In this document: in pieces, positions 25,060 to 31,750 of the stretch
Numbering within the stretch: position 1 is the stretch's first letter
Layout: the number at the start of each line of letters is the position of its first letter
Assembly: GCF_012913485.1 (NCBI RefSeq)
Contig: NZ_CP051774.1
Location: forward strand, 5,270,001-5,334,000
Direction: 5' to 3'
Length of the DNA stretch: 64,000 bases
Origin: Luteolibacter luteus
Lineage (GTDB): Bacteria; Verrucomicrobiota; Verrucomicrobiia; Verrucomicrobiales; Akkermansiaceae
The notes under the pieces: model-generated
What the model was told of the DNA's origin: nothing
What the model saw: only the letters and a program-made list of their open reading frames with translations
Database searches by the model: none
Program-made: the position numbers and the translations under genes

Positions 25060-25890
25060 ATGGGCATTTTCAACAAGCCACCCCTCCGCGGCGGCCGCAG
25101 CCGTGACGATATGCCGGAGGGCCTTTGGGCCAAATGTCCCGATTGCGGGGCCATGCTCCACAAGCTGGAACTCAAGCAGCACCTCCAAACCTGTCACCAC
25201 TGCGGGCATCATTTCCTGATGGATTCGCGCGAGCGGATCGAGTTGCTGGCCGATCCGGGCAGCTACACGGAGACCGAGCAGGGGCTCGTCTCCGCCAACC
25301 CGCTGGGCTTTTCCAACTACGCCGAGAAAATTTCCGCCATGCGGGAAAAGACCGGGCTCGATGATGCCGTGGTCACCGGTCGCCTGACCATTGGAGGCAA
25401 GCCCGCGATGATCGCGGTCATGGATTTCAAGTTCTTCGCCGGCTCCATGGGCTCCGTGGTCGGAGAGAAAATCACCCGCGCCGTCGAACTCGCGATCGCC
25501 GAGAAGCGCGGCATGATCATCATCTCTGCCTCGTCCGGTGCACGCATGCAGGAAGGCATGCTGTCCCTGATGCAGATGGCGAAGACCTGCGGTGCACTTG
25601 CCCGGCTCTCTGAGGCAAACCTGCCCTACATTTCGGTCATGACCCACCCGACCACCGGCGGCGTCACGGCTTCCTTTGCGACCGTCGGTGATATCAATCT
25701 CGCCGAGCCAAAGTGCATGATCGGTTTCGCCGGTCCGCGTGTGGTGAAGGAGACCACCCACCAGAATCTCCCGCCGGGTTTCCAGACTGCGGAGTTCATG
25801 CTCGATCACGGCCTCATCGACGCCATCGTCCCGCGCATGAAGCTGAAGGAGAAGCTGGCCCAGCTGCTGGCTTACATGATGCCGGAGTGA
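25060..25890 (+). CDS. accD: Acetyl-CoA carboxylase carboxyltransferase subunit beta
   Basis: The beta subunit of the carboxyltransferase that transfers CO2 from carboxybiotin to acetyl-CoA, making malonyl-CoA for fatty acid synthesis; it works in a tetramer with AccA. The N-terminal zinc ribbon has Cys26, Cys29, Cys45 and Cys48. The crotonase-like core has DAVVTGRLTIGGKPAMIAVMDF, SASSGARMQEGMLSLMQMAK and HPTTGGVTASFA. Length of 276 residues is normal. ATG 25060 gives the usual start MGIFNKPP; the upstream GTG at 25018 overlaps the ComF gene. folC, another common accD neighbour, follows after the toxin-antitoxin pair. Confidence 0.95.
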   Translation: MGIFNKPPLRGGRSRDDMPEGLWAKCPDCGAMLHKLELKQHLQTCHHCGHHFLMDSRERIELLADPGSYTETEQGLVSANPLGFSNYAEKISAMREKTGLDDAVVTGRLTIGGKPAMIAVMDFKFFAGSMGSVVGEKITRAVELAIAEKRGMIIISASSGARMQEGMLSLMQMAKTCGALARLSEANLPYISVMTHPTTGGVTASFATVGDINLAEPKCMIGFAGPRVVKETTHQNLPPGFQTAEFMLDHGLIDAIVPRMKLKEKLAQLLAYMMPE

Positions 25891-25917
25891 AGGTCGGGAA
25901 ACTTCCCGTAGCAAGCC

Positions 25918-26124
25918 ATGGACCGGAGAAGCACATTGATCGCCCAGATCATGGCTCTTGAGCCCGTGGAGAGGCGGGCCGTGGTGGAGGAAATCTATCT
26001 CCGCGTCTTTGATACGTCGGTATCGGAAAGCCTTCGTGTCTCGGGAGAGCGGATTTCCTCCGTTGAGCGGGGGATTTCCCGAATGTTGCCTTTCGACGAA
26101 GCAATGCGTGTCTTTGAAACTTGA
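25918..26124 (+). CDS. Antitoxin-like small protein (putative addiction module component)
   Basis: A 68-residue protein of the type annotated as putative addiction module component, with an N-terminal helix pair (IAQIMALEPVERRAVVEEIY) and a short tail. Its stop overlaps the start of a RelE/ParE-like gene as TGATG, the usual antitoxin-first order. It should neutralise the toxin by direct binding and may repress the operon. The pair sits between accD and folC, two housekeeping genes that are often adjacent. Confidence 0.7.
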   Translation: MDRRSTLIAQIMALEPVERRAVVEEIYLRVFDTSVSESLRVSGERISSVERGISRMLPFDEAMRVFET

Positions 26125-26414
26125 TGCGCCTTTTGATCCACGAACTCGCTGTTGAGGATTTTCGGATGGCCATCGAGGAAATCGGCCACTTCTCCCCACA
26201 GGCCGCAGACGCATTCTCAACGGCTTTCACCCTCGCTGCCCGGGATGCCGCGAAGCATCCTTACCGTGATCGTCTTTTCGGACGCTTTCGTGAAAGGTCC
26301 TTGAGCAAATTCAATCGCCGCTTCCTTTACCTCGTGAACGAGGGGAGGGATGAGGTTTGGATCATGCATCTTCCCGGTTCCGACTCAGCAGCAAACGATA
26401 TCTCCAAGGACTGA
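26124..26414 (+). CDS. RelE/ParE-family toxin
   Basis: A 96-residue protein with the RelE/ParE fold pattern: MRLLIHELAVEDFRMAIEEI at the start, a helix (AADAFSTAFTLAARDAAKHP), then the strand run RSLSKFNRRFLYLVNEGRDEVWIMHL at the end. Such toxins either cleave mRNA on the ribosome or inhibit gyrase; which one applies here is not clear. It begins inside the stop codon of the antitoxin-like gene (TGATG), so the two are translationally coupled. TTG 26121 is an alternative start. Confidence 0.72.
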   Translation: MRLLIHELAVEDFRMAIEEIGHFSPQAADAFSTAFTLAARDAAKHPYRDRLFGRFRERSLSKFNRRFLYLVNEGRDEVWIMHLPGSDSAANDISKD

Positions 26415-26418
26415 ACCC

Positions 26419-27639
26419 GTGACCTATCAGGAATCCATCGACTGGCTTTTCTCCACGCAGCTCTTCGGCATCAAGCTGGGGCTGGATGGACCGAAGCGCC
26501 TGCTAAAGGAGTTCCTCGCCTTCCCCGATCACGGGGTGAAGGTGATCCACATTGCGGGTACCAACGGGAAAGGTAGTACTTGCGCCATGATCGACTCGCT
26601 GGCGCGGTCCACAGGCTCGCGCACTGGCCTGTTTACCTCGCCGCACCTGATTGATTTCCGCGAGCGCATCCGCGTCTCCGGCGTCGAGATCCCGGAAGCA
26701 GAATGCGCCGCCATGCTCACTGAGCTACGCGAGATCTGCGCGGACCTGGATCCTCATCCGACTTTCTTTGAGATCACGCTGGTCCTCGCCATGCGCTGGT
26801 TCCGGGAGCGGGCCTGTGACCTGATCGTGCTCGAAACCGGCATGGGTGGACGCCTCGATGCGACGACTGCGGTGCCGGCGGACGTCTGCGGCATCACGCC
26901 GATCGGCCTCGATCACATGCAGTGGCTGGGCGATACGGTTGATAAGATCGCCTTGGAAAAGGCGGGGATCTTCATCGAAGGCAAGCCTGCCATCTCCGCG
27001 CCCCAGCAGCCATCGGTGAGGAAGGTGTTAGAAAAGGAAGCCAACGCGGTTCGTTCGCCGCTTGCGTTCGTGACAGAGCCACTCATGGGCTATCCCATCG
27101 CCCTGCCGGGAGCTCACCAGCGCTGGAATGCCGCACTCGCCGTCGAGTGTCTGCATGCTGCGGGTGTTCATCTCGATTACAACGTGCTCCAGCATGCGCT
27201 TTCCGTAGTCCGCTGGCCGGGACGCTTCGAGCGGTTCAGCTATCAGGGGAAGGAAGTCATCCTCGACGGTGCCCACAATCCGCAGGGAGCCGCGGTACTT
27301 GCCGAGACCTGGCGCGAGGAATTCCGAGACAAGAAAGCCACGCTGCTTTTCAGCGCCGTCGCCGCGAAGGACGTTTCGGGCATCCTCGAATTCCTCAGCC
27401 CGCTCGCGGTGCACATCCACATCTGTCCGGTGGATACGCCCCGTGCCGTGCCACCGGAAGAACTGGCAGCCGCCTTGCCGGAGGGAGCTCCTCCGCACAC
27501 CTGCCACGCGAGCTTTAATGATGCGCTAAAGGTCGCACTTGAGGGCGAAGGGCCTTTGCTTATTGCTGGCTCGCTTTTCCTCGTGGGGGAGGCGAAGGCC
27601 GCTCTTCAGGGCGGCAGCTTCCAGTCCAGTACGCAATGA
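26419..27639 (+). CDS. folC: Folylpolyglutamate synthase / dihydrofolate synthase
   Basis: Joins glutamate to dihydropteroate and extends the polyglutamate tail of folates, using ATP, in the cytoplasm. The P-loop is GTNGKGST (residues 47-54), followed by the Mur-ligase-type motifs TSPHLIDFRERIRV, LETGMGGRLDATT and the C-terminal VILDGAHNPQGA. Length of 406 residues fits. GTG 26419 gives the family start; a longer frame overlaps the toxin gene. It starts only four bases after the toxin stop. Whether one enzyme does both reactions, as in E. coli, is assumed from the family. Confidence 0.92.
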   Translation: MTYQESIDWLFSTQLFGIKLGLDGPKRLLKEFLAFPDHGVKVIHIAGTNGKGSTCAMIDSLARSTGSRTGLFTSPHLIDFRERIRVSGVEIPEAECAAMLTELREICADLDPHPTFFEITLVLAMRWFRERACDLIVLETGMGGRLDATTAVPADVCGITPIGLDHMQWLGDTVDKIALEKAGIFIEGKPAISAPQQPSVRKVLEKEANAVRSPLAFVTEPLMGYPIALPGAHQRWNAALAVECLHAAGVHLDYNVLQHALSVVRWPGRFERFSYQGKEVILDGAHNPQGAAVLAETWREEFRDKKATLLFSAVAAKDVSGILEFLSPLAVHIHICPVDTPRAVPPEELAAALPEGAPPHTCHASFNDALKVALEGEGPLLIAGSLFLVGEAKAALQGGSFQSSTQ

Positions 27640-27663
27640 AGGAGGACACTTGGCCCTCCTTCA
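27637..27663. terminator. Stem-loop at the end of folC
   Basis: A perfect 9-base inverted repeat, TGAAGGAGG and CCTCCTTCA, begins with the folC stop codon itself. There is no long T run on either side. It separates folC from the convergent secreted-protein gene and may end transcription or protect the transcript end. Confidence 0.5.
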
Positions 27664-27690
27664 CGCACGGGTTGAGAGAGAGATAACTGC

Positions 27691-28167
27691 TTACTGAAGC
27701 ACGTAGGTAACGGTGTTCACCGTCGGGATGCGCTTCGCGATTTTAAAGGTGAAGAAACTCAGTGAGACAGCCGTCGGTTCACCGGTGGTGAGGTTCTTGT
27801 GAACCGTGGCCACTGTGGGCGAGGCACCTTTCTTAGGCTTGTTCACATAGGTGTTAGCCGTGACGCCATCGGCATTATAGAGGATCGAGAAACCGGGGCC
27901 TTTCAGCTCACCCTTCTTGCCGATCGTGAAGGTGACCTGCTGGCCGACAACGAAGGAAGGAACTCCCTTCGGTACCGGAGCAGGGTCGATCACCTGCGTG
28001 CCCACGGTTGCGGAAGAAAGCTTGCTGGTTACGGTGAAGGTAAAGGTCTTGCCGACCGGGAATTGGCCGAAGACCGCAGGGGGCTTGGGAGCCTTGGCAG
28101 CTTCAACCTGATGGAAGGGAATAAACAGCGCACAAATGGCGAACAACTGGAGGACGATTGTTCTCAT
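27691..28167 (-). CDS. Small exported protein of unknown function
   Basis: A 158-residue protein with a signal peptide (MRTIVLQLFAICALFIPFHQVEA) and a mature part predicted to be all-beta, with repeating strands such as VGKTFTFTVTSKLSS and VGQQVTFTIGKKGELKG and a final strand TVNTVTYVLQ. It looks like a small secreted beta-sandwich; no family is recognised. It is on the same strand as the twin M50 proteases but 338 bases away. ATG 28167 gives the best signal peptide; 28203 is a longer option. Confidence 0.6.
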   Translation of the reverse strand: MRTIVLQLFAICALFIPFHQVEAAKAPKPPAVFGQFPVGKTFTFTVTSKLSSATVGTQVIDPAPVPKGVPSFVVGQQVTFTIGKKGELKGPGFSILYNADGVTANTYVNKPKKGASPTVATVHKNLTTGEPTAVSLSFFTFKIAKRIPTVNTVTYVLQ

Positions 28168-28505
28168 ATATCTTTTTATTGGGGTGTTGGGGAGATGGCT
28201 CAAGTAGCCGCGGCTTTGTTAGCCGAACCAATTACGATCCTCAAGGGGAAATCTATCAGAGGCTTATATCCGTTAGAATGCGGATTTGAAGAAGGGATGC
28301 TAACGGGTGGGAGATATTCCTACCCGCTTTTGGATCAGGGTAGGAGCGGGCGATATCCTATCCGGTAATATTTTTGTTAGGCTGGCGATATCCCGCGGAA
28401 CATTGCAAATCGCGATGTGACTTCCTAACAGATCGTCATCCTTTGCACCGCCGCACATCGGTTCGTCAGCAGATCATCGGATCGGCTGGATCAAACCGCT
28501 TCTCC
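28168..28505. other. Non-coding stretch with a hairpin
   Basis: No gene is visible. A 9-base-pair hairpin (28304-28312 with 28318-28326, one G-T) is followed on the plus strand by CTTTT, like a weak terminator, although no plus-strand gene ends here. Similar GATATYCC words recur at 28313, 28351 and 28387. The stretch would be the 5' leader of the small exported protein gene on the minus strand. Confidence 0.35.
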
Positions 28506-31361
28506 TCAGCGATGCGAAAGCGCCGGATCCGGAGGGGCACCGAAGAGCGGGCAGTCGTAGTCGAGCGCAGGACCCATCGGCGGCACCGGCAGCGATGCCG
28601 GTGCGAGCCACAGCGGGATACGGCGTTGGATCTGATCGCGGCGATCGGTGAGGCGGAGGTAGGGGCCGCCTTCCTTCATCAGCTCCATGTTGGCACCGCC
28701 GGGAACGCTGTGCTTCCACATCGGTGGGAAAGTGCCGGTCTTGCGGCGATAGCTTTCGAGGCGCAGCGCGGAAAGTGTGGAAAGCCTCCGCCAGATCAGC
28801 CGCTGGTGCTGCTCGCAGAAGTCCAGGATGAGGGAGGCTTCACCGGGCGAAACCGAAACCGGCACACCGATCTGTGGTGGTAGTTCACCGACACGACGGG
28901 AGTTCCGCCAGTAACGCGCCAAGGCGACCGAGGCCGGGGGATTGGTGGACCCTTGTTCTGCCAGCAGGCGCCGCACCGTGCGGATCCGCGGATAGAGATC
29001 GCGCCAGAACCGGGGATCGAGCGAAGCCTGTGCCGCGGCGTCCGCTACCGCGGAAAGACGCGAACGCTCTGCCCATGCGGCCACTAACAGGAGGCCTTCG
29101 ATTTCGGGATCGGGGGCGACGTTGCGGGTGGAAATCCGTTCATCGAGCTTTGCGACCGCAGCTGCATCCAAGCGGCCTGCCGCAGCTTCGTTCTCGATCA
29201 CCCGCAGCACCCGGAGTTCCGCAGCAGTCAGTGCCTCGCGGCGCTCAAGGCTCGTGGCTGGCTCGGCGGTCGAGAAGATGTGGAGCATCAGCTCGGCCCG
29301 TCGCAGGGTTTCCGGTCCGCGTTCCGCGGTGGCTGCGAGCTCAAGTTGGCGACACTGAACCTCGACCCAGACTGGCAGGATCTGTGCGCCGATGACATTG
29401 GTCCGGGCGGCGATGTTCGCGCGCTCCCAATCCAGCTTGTCGAGGCGGGGACCGAGGACGCTTGTCAACTCAAGTGCGGCATCGCGCGGACGATCGAGAT
29501 TTGTATAAGGTGTGCCGTCCGGAGCTTTTTCGGTATCGGCAGCCAAGTCGGTCAGGGCCAGGCGATCTTCTGCAGAAAGCGTCCGGGTCTCCTTAGGGAA
29601 ACGCTTGCGGAATTCCGTCACGTGTTCGGCGGTGCGCACCATTCGTCCGGCATCGCCGAGGATCGGGCCCAGCAGCACGCCTGCCATCAGCAGCGCAGGC
29701 ATCGCACCGGCGATCGTCAGCACGCTTCCACCCACAAAGCGGGTGGCGAGCTTCGGACGCTTGCGCATGACCTCCATCAGCAGCGCTTCGATCTTCTTGT
29801 GCCAGCCATCGGTGCCGATGAAGGAGCCATGGCCTTCCTGGCGGAGGCCGCGGAAGATGCGTCGCAGGGCCTCGCCCTCGTCATTGACTTCTCCCGCCCA
29901 TGGCAGCTTGCGCGCGCCACGCACCACTTGGATGGTCCGCACATCCCAGATCACGCCCCCGAACATCGCCATCGCGATGTAGCGCAGCACGCGGTTGTTC
30001 AGGACCACGGCAGCGGCAAAGGCGGAGAGGGAGGCGGTAACGGTGAAGAAGGGCCGGAGCAGCGGAAGATCGCGGAAAACCAAGAGGTCGATGATCTTGC
30101 CCCCATCCATCGGGAGGACCGGCAGCAGGTGCAGCGCGTTCAGCGCCACCGCCATGCCCGCCGCATCCAGCAGCCAGAGCGGCGTGTTCGGAGAGAAGTA
30201 GCCGTAGCCCAGCATCGCCAGACCCGCAATCAGGCCGGGGAGGGGACCTCCCAGAAGGACGATGAGTTGTTGCCAGGCCGGCGCATGCAGCTTGCGGGCG
30301 CGTTCGGTGGCACCGGTGAAAGGAATGAAGATCGGGCTGGTGCCGCGATAGCCGAAGAGGCGCATCGGCAACCAGTGGCCGGCTTCGTGCAGGGCCGCCA
30401 GGATGATCACCGTGGCGGCAGTTTGCAGCGGTTCATCACGACCAAAGAGCGCGATGAAGAAAGCGATCGTTCCCAACAAGAGGAAGAGGCGGCGGAAGTG
30501 ATCCAAGGGACCGGAAGCGACCGTCTGGAGGGCGCGATAGCGGGCCAGATCTTGCTCGACCGCTTGGTTGAGGGAAAGTCCGATGGCTCCGCCGATCCGT
30601 TCGTTCTCGTCCTGTTTCGCCTTCGCGGGTGCGGCCACATCCCGGCGGGTACAGGAGCCGAAATAGCGGCCGCGGAAGAAGTCCCCCAGTACCGGCAGCA
30701 CACGGGAAGGAAGGCTTCCGAAGCGGAGGCGCAACACCTCCGGATCCTGGCGGGTCGGCACAAATTCGCCCCCTTTGACCAGAGCCTCATGGCGGGCCTC
30801 TTCATCGGCCGCCAGCATCTCCGTGAACTTGTCGAGCGCTGGCAGCACGCGGCCCTGTTCGCCGCGGATCCGCGAGTAGTGCAGCTTCCATTGTGCCGTC
30901 ACCGTTCCGAAGTAGCGCTGCACATCCTGCCACCACGCGGGGGGGTGACGGGTCAGGCGGCGATCCAGCGTGACAATCAGCGTCCCGTCGCGGAGTGGCG
31001 TGAAGAAGGAAAGGGAAACCCGGGGGCCGGCTCCGGAAATCGGGACAATCCGTTCCAGCGTCGCGTAGGTCTTTTCCTCGTCGTTGACGAGGATCCAGCG
31101 ATGCGCTTCGGCATAGCCCGCGCTTTCCAAACGTGAGATCTGAGCCTGCCGGAAACCGAAATGTCCCATGCGGTTCAGCCATGGTGCCATGCGGCGCTTC
31201 ACGTCGCTCGGAATGACGTAGGTGTCGCAGGGGTGGGCTTTCACCCGGTAGCGCCGAACATTCGTCAGTGCCACGAAGGCACAAAGGAGCGGAAGCCCGG
31301 TAGCAAAGACCAAGGCAAGCAGGACGAGTCCTAAAGTCATCCCTAGAAACGCTGGGGGCAT
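28506..31361 (-). CDS. Giant M50-type (site-2 protease-like) membrane metalloprotease, paralog 1
   Basis: A 951-residue membrane protein with a site-2 protease core. The zinc-binding motif HEAGH is at 325-329 inside a hydrophobic helix (IILAALHEAGHW), and the second motif LPMDGG (Asp419) is in LPVLPMDGGKIIDLL, as in M50 proteases. It has an N-terminal span, a soluble domain of about 250 residues before the core, several core helices, and a C-terminal region of some 400 residues with a further span (about 545-565) and a helical tail. Usual S2P proteins are 350-450 residues. It may cut membrane-bound regulators, but no partner is identified. The next gene is a paralog in the same order. Confidence 0.78.
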   Translation of the reverse strand: MPPAFLGMTLGLVLLALVFATGLPLLCAFVALTNVRRYRVKAHPCDTYVIPSDVKRRMAPWLNRMGHFGFRQAQISRLESAGYAEAHRWILVNDEEKTYATLERIVPISGAGPRVSLSFFTPLRDGTLIVTLDRRLTRHPPAWWQDVQRYFGTVTAQWKLHYSRIRGEQGRVLPALDKFTEMLAADEEARHEALVKGGEFVPTRQDPEVLRLRFGSLPSRVLPVLGDFFRGRYFGSCTRRDVAAPAKAKQDENERIGGAIGLSLNQAVEQDLARYRALQTVASGPLDHFRRLFLLLGTIAFFIALFGRDEPLQTAATVIILAALHEAGHWLPMRLFGYRGTSPIFIPFTGATERARKLHAPAWQQLIVLLGGPLPGLIAGLAMLGYGYFSPNTPLWLLDAAGMAVALNALHLLPVLPMDGGKIIDLLVFRDLPLLRPFFTVTASLSAFAAAVVLNNRVLRYIAMAMFGGVIWDVRTIQVVRGARKLPWAGEVNDEGEALRRIFRGLRQEGHGSFIGTDGWHKKIEALLMEVMRKRPKLATRFVGGSVLTIAGAMPALLMAGVLLGPILGDAGRMVRTAEHVTEFRKRFPKETRTLSAEDRLALTDLAADTEKAPDGTPYTNLDRPRDAALELTSVLGPRLDKLDWERANIAARTNVIGAQILPVWVEVQCRQLELAATAERGPETLRRAELMLHIFSTAEPATSLERREALTAAELRVLRVIENEAAAGRLDAAAVAKLDERISTRNVAPDPEIEGLLLVAAWAERSRLSAVADAAAQASLDPRFWRDLYPRIRTVRRLLAEQGSTNPPASVALARYWRNSRRVGELPPQIGVPVSVSPGEASLILDFCEQHQRLIWRRLSTLSALRLESYRRKTGTFPPMWKHSVPGGANMELMKEGGPYLRLTDRRDQIQRRIPLWLAPASLPVPPMGPALDYDCPLFGAPPDPALSHR

Positions 31362-31750
31362 CCGGCGCCTAGTAAGATGAAAGGTTTTAAAAAATCAAGC
31401 TGGTTTTACTTTCATGCAAGTCCCTTTTTACGTGATTGCTTAAAATCATAAGCGGTAGACTTGCAGGAGGGCTCTCAGGTCAGAGTGCCCGTTTTTAATG
31501 AGGTGTGAACTCGATTTTAGGTATTGTGAATCAGCTGGTTGCGAGATTTTGTCGGGGGCTCTGGCCAGCCGCCTTCCGAGGCCTTGGCTTTGTGGCAGCG
31601 GCCCGTCCGTCAGTTCAACCTTCACCCTTTTTTCCTCACTCTCTCGGTCAAAATCTAACCGGGAAGCTTCCCTGAATAATTAAGAAGCATTAATATTTTC
31701 GCAAAAAATGCAGAGCATATTTTGCAAGCCTCTGATTTCAAACGGTCTGC
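31362..31750. other. Non-coding stretch between the twin M50 genes
   Basis: AT-rich compared with flanking genes at both ends (31370-31460 and 31660-31720). On the plus strand a weak hairpin (31469-31490, GGG-CTCT with AGAG-CCC) is followed by GTTTTT, terminator-like. No gene on either strand is convincing. It must contain the promoter of paralog 1 if the two genes are transcribed separately. Confidence 0.4.

Noticed and set aside
25918..26414. Part of a larger defence island
   Set aside because: Only the single toxin-antitoxin pair is present, and both neighbours are housekeeping genes.
29280..31136. 618-codon open frame on the plus strand
   Set aside because: Antisense to M50 paralog 1; product is rich in His, Arg and Gln, typical of an antisense shadow in GC-rich DNA.
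31498..31683. Small plus-strand frame between the twin M50 genes
   Set aside because: No leader, no domain and no convincing ribosome site; the hairpin with GTTTTT before it looks like a terminator instead.
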